Assembly: GCA_026392145.1 (NCBI GenBank)
Contig: JAPLCS010000312.1
Coordinates: 1 to 12,447 of the forward strand
Direction: 5' to 3'
DNA: 12,447 bases
DNA from: Fimbriimonadales bacterium
Lineage (GTDB): Bacteria > Armatimonadota > Fimbriimonadia > Fimbriimonadales > Fimbriimonadaceae
The position numbers and the translations under genes are program-made. The first letter of the stretch is position 1. Every line of letters begins with the position of its first letter. Positions 1-6,994 of this stretch are shown piece after piece. The notes beneath the pieces were generated by a model. The model was given only the letters and a program-made list of their open reading frames with translations, did not search any database and was not told the DNA's origin.

Positions 1-836
1 TTGAGAAGGAGAACCTCGATTATGTGGCGATTGCCGCACCTACCAAGTTCCACTGCGAAATGTCCTGTTTCGCTATGGAGGCGGGAGCCCATGTTCTGGT
101 TGAGAAGCCTATTGCGTCTTCGCTTGTGGAGGCTGACCAGATGATTGCGGTCGCCCAAAAGACGGGACGGACGTTGATGGTGGGTCACCTTGAGCGATTT
201 AATCCTGCTGTGGTGGAAGCCAAGCGGCGAATTGAATCTGGCGAAATTGGGCATATTTTCCAGCTTGCTGCGCGACGTCATAGCCCATTTCCTGCCCGTA
301 TTACCGACGTGGGAGTGGTGCTGGATATTGCGGTTCATGACATTGATGTAATGCACTTTTTGACTGGACAGCCCGTGGTTCGTTGCTATGCCGAGCTTCA
401 GCAGCGAGCTCATGGCACGCAGGAAGACATGCTCACTGGCTTGCTGCGATTCAAGTCTAGCGATGAGCTTCAGGGGGTGGTTGGGTTGCTGGATGTTCAC
501 TGGATGAGCCCTCAGAAAGTACGACAATTGACAGTGACGGGCATGGGTGGGACCTATACGGTTGACTATATCAACCAGGATTTGTATTTCCATACCAACG
601 GGACCACAGAAACTACTTGGCACGAAATTGCTCTTTTCCGAGGCACGAGTGAGGGTGATATGATTCGGCCCCATATCGTTCGGCGTGAACCGCTGCGAGT
701 TGAATACGAGGCGTTTATTGATGCCATTACCCACGGCACGAAGTCGCCGGTGAGCGGCGAAGAGGGCAAGGCGGCGCTGAAGGTTGCTCTTGACTTGGTT
801 CGATCGGGTGAACTGAACGAAGTGCTTACTTCTTGA
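1..836 (+). CDS. Gfo/Idh/MocA-family NAD(P)-dependent sugar oxidoreductase, 5' end outside window
   Basis: This is the C-terminal ~277 residues of a Gfo/Idh/MocA oxidoreductase. The frame is open to the left edge (codons from position 3 read EKENLDYVAIAAPT), so the GTG at 24 is not the true start, and the GxGxxG NAD-binding loop lies outside the window. What is visible is typical: the end of the Rossmann fold (VAIAAPTKFH), the family signature AGAHVLVEKPIA whose EKP lysine is catalytic, the GHLERFNP segment, and the C-terminal sheet domain with VLDIAVHDIDVMHFLTG, whose Asp and His residues are the usual substrate/proton-relay site. Members of this type often oxidise UDP-sugars such as UDP-GlcNAc derivatives. 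That would suit the rhamnose-nucleotide genes converging on it 9 bp away, but the substrate is inferred. There is no Tat signal visible, unlike the second family member at 5662-6900. Confidence 0.9.
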   Translation, partial: EKENLDYVAIAAPTKFHCEMSCFAMEAGAHVLVEKPIASSLVEADQMIAVAQKTGRTLMVGHLERFNPAVVEAKRRIESGEIGHIFQLAARRHSPFPARITDVGVVLDIAVHDIDVMHFLTGQPVVRCYAELQQRAHGTQEDMLTGLLRFKSSDELQGVVGLLDVHWMSPQKVRQLTVTGMGGTYTVDYINQDLYFHTNGTTETTWHEIALFRGTSEGDMIRPHIVRREPLRVEYEAFIDAITHGTKSPVSGEEGKAALKVALDLVRSGELNEVLTS

Positions 837-845
837 GGTTGTCCT

Positions 846-1730
846 CTAGGTTGAGCGGTTTCCCAAGACTCGTTTGAGTAACTGACCGTACAGATTCTTG
901 CTTTGCTTTTCTGCTAGCTCTAGGAGTTCTGAGGCGGAAATCCATCCGTTTTGGAACGCAATTTCTTCTGGACTTGAGACGAGGAGACCTTGACGTTCCT
1001 CAACGGCCTCAACAAATTCGCTGGCTTGTAGCAGGCTCTTGAATGTGCCGGTATCCATCCAAGCATTACCTCGTTCAAGGCGCTCAACTCTCAGCTTTCC
1101 TGCCTTAAGGTATGCCTCGTTTACGGCGGTGATTTCTAGTTCGCCTCTTGCGCTAGGCTTGATGGACTTGGCGATTTCAACCACTTGTTGGTCATAAAAG
1201 TATAACCCTGTAATCGCAAAATTAGACTTTGGATGCAGTGGCTTTTCTTCGACATGTACGGCGTTGCCGTTTTCGTCGAAGTCAACGACTCCGTAATGCT
1301 GTGGATCAGCGACCCAGTAAGCAAACACCGTGGCACCACTTTCTGCTTGCACCGCCCGTTGGTACTGCTCTTGAATTCCAGCTCCGTAGAAAATGTTGTC
1401 GCCGAGCACCAGGGCGCAACCCTCACCTGCGATGAACTGTTCACCGATGATGAATGCTTGTGCTAGCCCGTCGGGGGAGGGTTGTACGGCGTAGCTTATT
1501 TTCATTCCCCATTGGCTTCCATCTCCGAGCAGGGTTTGGAACATGGATTGCTCTTGGGGGGTGTTGATGATAAGGACGTCCCGGATGCCGGACTGCATGA
1601 GAGTGGCAAGCGGGTAGTAGATCATGGGCTTGCTGTAGACGGGTAGCAGTTGCTTACTAACCGATTTTGTGATTGGCCACAAACGACTTCCCGTTCCGCC
1701 TGCAAGAATGATTCCTTTTGTGATTGCCAT
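846..1730 (-). CDS. rfbA: Glucose-1-phosphate thymidylyltransferase (RmlA/RfbA)
   Basis: RmlA joins dTTP and glucose 1-phosphate to give dTDP-glucose, the first step of dTDP-L-rhamnose synthesis in the cytoplasm. The 294-residue product has the usual family length (about 290). It opens with the nucleotidyltransferase signature [16 protein letters not shown] (residues 6-21), then [17 protein letters not shown], the active-site region [10 protein letters not shown], and EEKP and [10 protein letters not shown] near the sugar-binding site. I start at the ATG at 1730 because [12 protein letters not shown] is the standard N-terminus and a purine-rich AGAGAGAA lies just upstream. The frame stays open to 1811, but that extension overlaps the end of rfbB and has no family support. 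It follows rfbB after 22 bp, so they are probably co-transcribed. No rfbC or rfbD is visible in the window. Confidence 0.95.
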   Translation of the reverse strand: MAITKGIILAGGTGSRLWPITKSVSKQLLPVYSKPMIYYPLATLMQSGIRDVLIINTPQEQSMFQTLLGDGSQWGMKISYAVQPSPDGLAQAFIIGEQFIAGEGCALVLGDNIFYGAGIQEQYQRAVQAESGATVFAYWVADPQHYGVVDFDENGNAVHVEEKPLHPKSNFAITGLYFYDQQVVEIAKSIKPSARGELEITAVNEAYLKAGKLRVERLERGNAWMDTGTFKSLLQASEFVEAVEERQGLLVSSPEEIAFQNGWISASELLELAEKQSKNLYGQLLKRVLGNRST

Positions 1731-1752
1731 TCGATTCTCTCTCGTCGTGATT

Positions 1753-2851
1753 CTACTGCCCTTGGTTGTATTGAACTTGCATCCAATTTCGGTAATCGCC
1801 GGACTGGACACTTTTTACCCATGAGGTGTTATCTAGGTACCAGCGGACGGTTTTGCGAAGGCCTGATTCAAACGTTTCTTTTGGCTGCCAGCCGAGTTCA
1901 TTTTTTATTTTGCTGAAGTCAATGGCGTACCTTAAATCGTGCCCTGGGCGATCTGTCACGAAGTTAATCAGGGACTCGAGTCGGTCAATGGGACAGCCCG
2001 TTTCTTCACTCACAACTTTTATGACCGCGTGCACTACATCGATATTTTTTATCTCAGATGCGCCGCCAATGTTATACGTTTCTCCGACTCTGCCACGGGT
2101 TGCTACCTCCCAGATGGCGTCGCAGTGGTCGTCCACGTAGAGCCAGTCGCGGATGTTTTCGCCTTTTCCGTAGACCGGTAACGGCTTACGATTGAGGCAG
2201 TTGAGAATCATGAGGGGAATCAGTTTCTCGGGGAAGTGGCGGGGGCCGTAGTTGTTGCTACAATTCGTGATTTTAGTTGGCACGCCGTAGGTTCGGAAAT
2301 ACGCTGAGACTAGGTGGTCGCTGGCAGCTTTAGAGGCGGAGTATGGGCTTGATGGATCGTAGGCAGTGGTTTCGTGGAAATAGCCTTCGGCACCTAAGCT
2401 GCCGTACACCTCGTCAGTGCTGATGTGGTGAAAGACTTTCTCGAAAAAGTTGCCGTTCCAGATTTGCCTTGCCGATTCGAGTAGGTTAAAAGTGCCCACG
2501 ATGTTGGTATCTACAAATGCTCGCGGGCCTAAAATGCTTCGATCTACGTGGCTTTCAGCGGCGAAGTGAATAATCCAGTCTGGTTTAATTTCTTCAAAAC
2601 AAAGGGCAACGGCGTTTGAATCGGTAATGTCGAGTTTTACAAACGCATAGTTGGGTCGATTTTCTAGTCCTTCCAAGTTCTGCATATTGCCGGCGTAGGT
2701 AAGTGCGTCGGCGACGATAAACGTGGTTGACGGAGACGATAAAGGTGGTCGATGGATGGTTGATGATGTGCCGATGCACAAAATTTGAACCTATGAATCC
2801 CGCAGCGCCGGTGACAAGAATCTTCTTGCCTTGTGGGGATAACACGGGCAT
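1753..2851 (-). pseudogene. rfbB: dTDP-glucose 4,6-dehydratase (RmlB/RfbB), frameshifted by a 22-bp tandem duplication
   Basis: RmlB converts dTDP-glucose to dTDP-4-keto-6-deoxyglucose with bound NAD. All parts of the enzyme are present but in two frames. The first frame (start near 2851, with alternatives at 2872 or TTG 2899) gives [16 protein letters not shown], the NAD-binding loop, then HPSTTFIV, after which it runs into nonsense ending at 2594. The second frame resumes with [14 protein letters not shown] and continues through [10 protein letters not shown], the catalytic [19 protein letters not shown] (YxxxK), [14 protein letters not shown] and [10 protein letters not shown] to the stop at 1753. 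The break is at two 22-bp units, 2709-2730 and 2731-2752, 19/22 identical. Removing one unit restores [17 protein letters not shown], a normal RmlB sequence. As written, neither fragment could be an active dehydratase. Real mutation and assembly artefact are both possible. It is the first gene of an operon with rfbA. Confidence 0.88.
2709..2752 (-). repeat. 22-bp imperfect tandem duplication inside rfbB
   Basis: There are two adjacent 22-bp units, 2709-2730 and 2731-2752, which differ at three positions (19/22 identical). Because 22 is not a multiple of three, the extra unit shifts the reading frame of rfbB. Read in the frame of the intact gene, two of the three differences are synonymous (Thr ACC/ACG and Ser TCG/TCA) and one changes Ala to Ser. 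Confidence 0.9.
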
Positions 2852-2923
2852 GCTTGGCTGAATCAGGGACATATTGGGTGTTGGTTGTGCTGAATCCAAA
2901 GTAAACCGCTAGGTAACAACCAC

Positions 2924-2952
2924 TTTATCGAAAAAGTAGTTCCTCGTATAAA
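2924..2952 (+). promoter_or_regulatory. Possible promoter for the secreted-protein gene
   Basis: TTTATC (2924-2929) is followed after 17 nt by TATAAA (2947-2952). The spacing is ideal, the -10 is good and the -35 is weak. Transcription would begin near 2959, downstream of the ATG at 2952, which supports the later start at 3015. A second -10-like box, TACACT at 3002-3007, lies 7 nt before the ATG at 3015 and could instead give a leaderless message. Confidence 0.35.
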
Positions 2953-3014
2953 TGATGGCACGGAACCCAGAAAGATACAGACTTCGTGGTGATTTCTCCC
3001 GTACACTACACGTT

Positions 3015-3473
3015 ATGAAAGGTGGTTTCAAACTAACTCTTCGACAAAATCGGACTGCTCTCGTCGGACTTGCGGTTGGAGCAGCGGTGCTGTGTGCCCC
3101 TGTAGCCAGTGCTCAAATTGGGAAATTGATTAAGCTCCTTGGCGTTTGGGAAGTGACCAAGCGGTTTGGTGGGGAGATTGACCGAGAGTTCAATAAGCTG
3201 ATTAAACGAGATCCTAAGGCACCGGTTTCGACCAAGGTCGTTCCGATTATTACCGGGGGGATTGGCAGTCGCAATGCAGTTGGTATGGTACAGATTTCTG
3301 GACCTAAGGCACAAGTTGATAAGGTTAAGTCGGTTGCCCAATTGGAACAGGGTCTGTTTGGTAAAGAGATTCAGATTCGTGCGATGATTCCTATTGAAAG
3401 TGAGAATATGACCAGCGATATGCACCCTGTTGAGCAGGTTGGCGTGACTGGAATCGTCGATTTTAAGCTGTAA
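3015..3473 (+). CDS. Secreted protein of unknown function (152 aa)
   Basis: I do not recognise this family. The chosen start, ATG 3015, gives a standard Sec signal peptide: a basic n-region (MKGGFKLTLRQNR), a hydrophobic core (TALVGLAVGAAVLCAPV) and an Ala-x-Ala site, so cleavage is expected after ASA (residue ~34), leaving a mature ~118-residue protein. The earlier in-frame ATG at 2952 would add 21 Arg-rich residues before the signal peptide, which is unlikely. The mature part has an amphipathic Lys/Arg-rich helix region (GVWEVTKRFGGEIDREFNKLIKRD) and then a probably beta-rich, Gly/Val-rich C-terminal half with no cysteines or catalytic motif that I can identify. It diverges from rfbB, and its stop overlaps the stop of the aminotransferase gene by 11 bp. 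It is probably envelope-associated. Confidence 0.75.
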   Translation: MKGGFKLTLRQNRTALVGLAVGAAVLCAPVASAQIGKLIKLLGVWEVTKRFGGEIDREFNKLIKRDPKAPVSTKVVPIITGGIGSRNAVGMVQISGPKAQVDKVKSVAQLEQGLFGKEIQIRAMIPIESENMTSDMHPVEQVGVTGIVDFKL

Positions 3474-4542
3474 ACAGCTTCATTTGGTTCAGAATCGCGG
3501 AGTGTTCCTCTTCGGTATGGATGGGGAAATTTGCGATTCTGAACGCATGGGGCTTGAGTTCACTGTAGCAAGCACCGGTATAGATTTGCTGTTGACTTGT
3601 TAGGTTCGCTCTCCAGGTTGAGATGTCAGCGTCTGACACGACGGCGAAGACGGTGGGGGATTGGAACTCTTTCGAGGTAACGAGGGCTCGGAAGGGGGTG
3701 TCGTTCAGTTGTTCGTAAAAACTTGTTGCCCGCGCGAGTGTTTCCGTTCGGATTGTCTCTAATCCTGATGATAAATACTTTTGGATTGCCCTTTTCAGGA
3801 GATAGATGGCGAGGACATTTGGGGTTTCAGCGGTGATGTTTTTTTCAGAGTTTGCGGCTAGCTGAGAGAGTGAGTGGTAGGCGCCACATGACTGTTGTGA
3901 TGTGAGTGCTTGGCAGCGCTGAATCGCTCGTGGAGACATGACCACCACTGCCAATCCTGCCGGAAGTTGGAAGCCTTTTTGAACTGACCAGTAGGCGAGG
4001 TCCACTTTTTCCCATTCAAGTTGCACCACCGGAATACTTGAGACAACATCCACCAGCATGAGCTTGTCTGGGTACCGATTTGCGATTTCAGAAATTTGGT
4101 TTTCTGGAATCCAAAGGCCGGTGCTCGTTTCATTTTGGGTTACGCATATTGCTTCGGCGGACTCTGGGACAATCACTTCGCCGAAGTTGCCGGAAAAAGT
4201 CGTAACGTATTCCCATCGTGATGGAGTTCGGCCCAATCGCTTTGCATATTGGAACCATCTTTCTCCAAATTCACCCCCGACTAAGTGGAAGGACTCTTGC
4301 TTTACCAGACTTTCGATGGAACGCTCCCACGCCTCATTTGCAGAAGTAAGTAGGGCGATGGTGTGTCCTTCAGGAATTGATAGGAGGGATCTGAGTCCTT
4401 GCTTTACTTCGGCGAACATTGACTCGAACCATGGTGTGCGGTGAGAGCGCCAGAAAACGCCTTCTGCATCGGCATCGTTCATCCACTGCATGAGTTCTGG
4501 ATGCACTTTTGTTGGACCTGGGGCGAGAATGATGGGAGGCAT
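3463..4542 (-). CDS. Class V aminotransferase, phosphoserine-aminotransferase-like
   Basis: A PLP-dependent aminotransferase of fold type I, 359 residues, the usual SerC length. It opens with APGPTKVHPEL and SHRTPWF (residues 7-39), followed by TSANEAWE (substrate/PLP phosphate region), TQNETSTG (135-142), the PLP-pyridine aspartate in LVDVVSSIP (~163-171) and the Schiff-base lysine in WSVQKGFQLPAGLAVV (K189). The C-terminus has TPNVLAIYLLKR and FRIANFP. This layout resembles the divergent SerC-like group, in which the enzyme moves an amino group from glutamate to 3-phosphohydroxypyruvate. Alanine-glyoxylate-type specificity is also possible, so no gene symbol is given. It stands alone on the minus strand with its own TATAAT-type box upstream. 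The start ATG 4542 is the only reasonable one, though no strong ribosome binding site precedes it. Confidence 0.85.
   Translation of the reverse strand: MPPIILAPGPTKVHPELMQWMNDADAEGVFWRSHRTPWFESMFAEVKQGLRSLLSIPEGHTIALLTSANEAWERSIESLVKQESFHLVGGEFGERWFQYAKRLGRTPSRWEYVTTFSGNFGEVIVPESAEAICVTQNETSTGLWIPENQISEIANRYPDKLMLVDVVSSIPVVQLEWEKVDLAYWSVQKGFQLPAGLAVVVMSPRAIQRCQALTSQQSCGAYHSLSQLAANSEKNITAETPNVLAIYLLKRAIQKYLSSGLETIRTETLARATSFYEQLNDTPFRALVTSKEFQSPTVFAVVSDADISTWRANLTSQQQIYTGACYSELKPHAFRIANFPIHTEEEHSAILNQMKLFTA
3465..3480. other. Stem-loop spanning the two convergent stop codons
   Basis: AAGCTG (3465-3470), loop TAAA, CAGCTT (3475-3480): a perfect 6-bp stem covering the TAA stops of both the plus-strand secreted-protein gene and the minus-strand aminotransferase gene. 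Neither strand has a T-run after it, so it is at best a weak two-way terminator. Confidence 0.4.
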
Positions 4543-4587
4543 TGGTTACTTTAACTCAGCAATCTTTTTGAGTTGCCTGTGTTTAGG

Positions 4588-4593
4588 ATTATA
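4588..4593 (-). promoter_or_regulatory. -10 box for the aminotransferase gene
   Basis: Read on the minus strand, positions 4593-4588 are a perfect TATAAT, 45 nt before the ATG at 4542. The hexamer 17 nt further upstream (ACAGAA) is a poor -35, so only the -10 is well supported. Confidence 0.45.
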
Positions 4594-4648
4594 CGTGCTC
4601 GGAATATGTGTTCTGTGAGTACGCAGTCTTTAGCAGTCATGAAAAGAT

Positions 4649-4677
4649 AGGGGTTCTAGGAAAATCCTAGAACCCCT
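4649..4677 (-). terminator. Intrinsic terminator after the isomerase operon
   Basis: There is a perfect 13-bp stem with a 3-nt loop: arm 4649-4661 (AGGGGTTCTAGGA), loop AAA, and arm 4665-4677. On the minus strand the stem is followed by ATCTTTT, a short T-tract. It sits 30 nt beyond the stop of the TIM-barrel gene, so it should end that operon. On the plus strand no T-tract follows. Confidence 0.8.
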
Positions 4678-4706
4678 TGAGACCTTACACCTGTTCATTG
4701 ATGAAC

Positions 4707-5660
4707 TTATAGGGAGTCGGACCAGCGATAGGCGTCGATGAGCTTGCGCTCTCCTTCTTTGCCTTTGGTTGACACTCCGTGCTCCATACCAAGTACGCCT
4801 TTGAACCCCTTGTTCAGAATGTGGTTAAAAATCTTTCGATAGTTCACTTCACCTGTGGTTGGCTCTTGTCGACCTGGATTGTCGCCAATTTGGAAGTAGG
4901 CGACTTCGGAATAACCCCGATCAATATTCGGAATCAAGTTTCCTTCGTGAACTTGCTGGTGGTACATATCGAACAGCACCTTACATGAGGGTGAGTTGAC
5001 GGCACGGCAAATTTCGAAACCCTGGGCGATTTTGCTTAGGAACAAGCTTGGATGGTCTCGGTAGTTTAGTGGTTCAAGCACCATTACCAAGCCATGTGGC
5101 TCAAAAATTTCAGAGGCATATCGAAGTGATTCAACGACGTTAGCGGTTTGATATCCCATTTCTTGTCGGTAATCGATCGTTCCTGGAACGACAGTCATCC
5201 ACTTGGCATTGACTCGTTTTGCGACATCCACTGCGGCTTTGCACTCCTCTAGAAACTTGTTTCTAGAGTCGGCGGCTCCGGTGGAGAGGGTTGGGCTCCA
5301 TGCAGTTTGCATGTTGACCACGAAAACACCCATGGTCATTTTGAGGCCTGCCATTGTTTTGGCAAACTTCTCTTGAAACTCGATGGGTCTACCGCCCATT
5401 CCGTTGTCTTCCCAGGCGGTGAATCCCTCGTCAGCAGCAAACTTCAGTTGATCTAGATCACTGGCGGCATGGTTTGAGAACATTCCGAAGTGGGGGGCAT
5501 AGTGCATTCGGAATTTCTTCCCTTGCATTTTTTTGCCGAGTTCTGCGTATTCGTTTTGTTGTTCCATAGCGGCGGAGGAGTTTGCTGCCATGCCGGTGGC
5601 GACAACACCGGCAGTGGTAGCAGCAATTGAAGAAATTAAATCCCTTCTGGACAAGTCCAC
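4707..5660 (-). CDS. Tat-exported hydroxypyruvate-isomerase-like TIM-barrel protein
   Basis: This is a member of the xylose-isomerase-like TIM-barrel (AP endonuclease family 2) superfamily, closest by motif to hydroxypyruvate isomerase (Hyi). Diagnostic segments are VLEPLNYRDHP (Glu196), KVLFDMYHQQVHEGN (Asp231, His234), FQIGDNPGRQEPTTGEVNY and GVLGMEHG (Glu293). The two Glu, Asp and His are the expected metal and catalytic ligands. Such enzymes isomerise or epimerise keto-sugars; the true substrate is unknown. The N-terminus carries a twin-arginine signal (SRRDLI at residues 4-9, hydrophobic stretch, small residues to about 31), so it should act outside the cytoplasm. It starts with GTG one base after the stop of the upstream oxidoreductase, with AAAGGAG well placed inside that gene's end. 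They are therefore co-transcribed and probably handle the same sugar. A strong terminator follows. Confidence 0.9.
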   Translation of the reverse strand: MDLSRRDLISSIAATTAGVVATGMAANSSAAMEQQNEYAELGKKMQGKKFRMHYAPHFGMFSNHAASDLDQLKFAADEGFTAWEDNGMGGRPIEFQEKFAKTMAGLKMTMGVFVVNMQTAWSPTLSTGAADSRNKFLEECKAAVDVAKRVNAKWMTVVPGTIDYRQEMGYQTANVVESLRYASEIFEPHGLVMVLEPLNYRDHPSLFLSKIAQGFEICRAVNSPSCKVLFDMYHQQVHEGNLIPNIDRGYSEVAYFQIGDNPGRQEPTTGEVNYRKIFNHILNKGFKGVLGMEHGVSTKGKEGERKLIDAYRWSDSL

Positions 5661-5661
5661 G

Positions 5662-6900
5662 TTAGAAAACTCCTTTAGTCTTCCCTGGGATTGCCACTGC
5701 TGGAACTGGAATGGTCATTCCGAGGTGGAAGCCTTCTGGCATCAATACGACATTGGAATTGAGAGCCTTTTCCCATGTCACTTCTTCTCCGGAGTAAGCG
5801 CTCATTCGACCCATGATGGCAGTCAAGGTACTTTCGGCGACTTGTACACCTTCGTTATAGCCCAAGCTCTTCTTGATGCTGTCGTAGAGTCGTACGTGCT
5901 CCAGAACATAGGGGTTTGGCCGATCGCCTTCGAATCTCCAATTCTTTTCACCCTTGATGCTGGTGTTTGCATTGGAGACGCCCTTTGATCCCACAATTCG
6001 TTCGGATACGTTTGATGCGCAGCCGTCTTGTTGTCGGCAGTAGCGCATCATCTTAGCGCCGTTTGCGTATTCGTACTCGGTTGCAAAGTGGTCGAAGATG
6101 TGTCCGTAAATTGGTTCGGTTCGAGACTGTCGTCCGCCGAGTGCTACGGCTTTGACAGGGTGACCGTTCATCGCCCAGTTACAGACGTCGAGGTTGTGAA
6201 CGTGTTGCTCAACGATGTGATCTCCAGAGGACCATGCGAAGTAGAGCCAGTTTCGAATCATCCACTCGGCATCGCTCATGCCTGGAGTTTGTGATGCGGT
6301 CCATAGTCCGCCTTGGTTCCAGTAGCAGCTCAGGTGGACGATATCACCCATTTCACCGTCGTGAATTCTCTTCATGGCTTCCATGTAGGCGAGGTCGGCT
6401 CGTCGTTGGGTACCTGCCACCACGGTCAGGTTTTTTGCTTTTGCCTTTTGGGCGGCGGCGATAACCGCTCGCACACCTGGACCATCAACAGCGGCAGGCT
6501 TTTCCATAAAAATGTGCTTGCCGGCTTCTACCGCAGCGGCGAAGTGGATAGGTCGGAATCCTGGAGGAGTGGCGAGAATGACAACATCAACATCGGTTGC
6601 CAAAACTTTTTGGTAGGCATCAAGTCCGGTGAAAGATCTACCATCGACTTTGACTCGGTTAGGCATTTCTTTTTTGAGACCGTCCAAACACCCGTTCAGT
6701 CGATCTGGGGACACAACACCGATGGCGTGGAGAACTACGCCTGGGTCGGCGGCAAGGCTATCTCGGATGGCACCGCTACCTCGGCCACCGCATCCAATTA
6801 GACCAATTTTAAGAGTTGGTTTGTCTTGAAAAAATCCGAACGAGTTGGCGGCCAGTCCTGCTGCCGCGCCTGCCACGAGTTGTCGCCTTGTGATCTGCAT
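5662..6900 (-). CDS. Tat-exported Gfo/Idh/MocA-family oxidoreductase
   Basis: A 412-residue NAD(P)-dependent sugar oxidoreductase with a twin-arginine signal at its N-terminus (TRRQLV, residues 4-9, then an Ala/Gly-rich hydrophobic stretch). Domains: Rossmann fold with GLIGCGGRGSG (33-43), DVVILATPP and GKHIFMEKP (EKP about 133-135), then the C-terminal catalytic domain with WSSGDHIVEQHVHNLDVCNW (His/Asp relay about 228-242). This exported subtype is common in Planctomycetota and related phyla, where it pairs with sugar isomerase-like proteins, exactly as here: the TIM-barrel gene follows after one base. The pair probably oxidises and rearranges a sugar or inositol-like substrate in the periplasm, perhaps with the cofactor bound before Tat export, but the substrate cannot be read from sequence. 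The start is ATG 6900, preceded by AAGGAA at good spacing, with a 19-bp dyad further upstream. Confidence 0.93.
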   Translation of the reverse strand: MQITRRQLVAGAAAGLAANSFGFFQDKPTLKIGLIGCGGRGSGAIRDSLAADPGVVLHAIGVVSPDRLNGCLDGLKKEMPNRVKVDGRSFTGLDAYQKVLATDVDVVILATPPGFRPIHFAAAVEAGKHIFMEKPAAVDGPGVRAVIAAAQKAKAKNLTVVAGTQRRADLAYMEAMKRIHDGEMGDIVHLSCYWNQGGLWTASQTPGMSDAEWMIRNWLYFAWSSGDHIVEQHVHNLDVCNWAMNGHPVKAVALGGRQSRTEPIYGHIFDHFATEYEYANGAKMMRYCRQQDGCASNVSERIVGSKGVSNANTSIKGEKNWRFEGDRPNPYVLEHVRLYDSIKKSLGYNEGVQVAESTLTAIMGRMSAYSGEEVTWEKALNSNVVLMPEGFHLGMTIPVPAVAIPGKTKGVF

Positions 6901-6937
6901 TGATAATTCCTTTTGTTTGCACTTTGTTGAACCTGGG

Positions 6938-6956
6938 CCAAGCTGTGCTAGCTTGG
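6938..6956. promoter_or_regulatory. 19-bp dyad upstream of the oxidoreductase-isomerase operon
   Basis: CCAAGCT (6938-6944), 5-nt centre, AGCTTGG (6950-6956): a perfect 7-bp inverted repeat 38 nt upstream of the ATG at 6900. It has no T-run in either direction, so a regulator-binding operator is more likely than a terminator for the SUMF gene whose stop is 39 nt upstream of it. No regulator gene is nearby. Confidence 0.4.
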
Positions 6957-6994
6957 ATTCAGCTTCACTGTGTAAACATTCGTATGTTATCAGA

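Noticed and set aside
2594..2899. The 101-residue minus-strand ORF as a separate gene
   Set aside because: Its first ~45 residues are the RmlB NAD-binding N-terminus and the remainder is out-of-frame rfbB sequence. It is the first half of the frameshifted gene.
2952..3014. Upstream ATG at 2952 as the start of the secreted-protein gene
   Set aside because: It would place an Arg-rich stretch before a complete signal peptide and overlaps the likely -10 box.
5533..6801. Plus-strand open frames across the isomerase and oxidoreductase genes (for example 5533-5988 and 6313-6801)
   Set aside because: They are antisense shadows of two well-supported minus-strand genes and show no family features.
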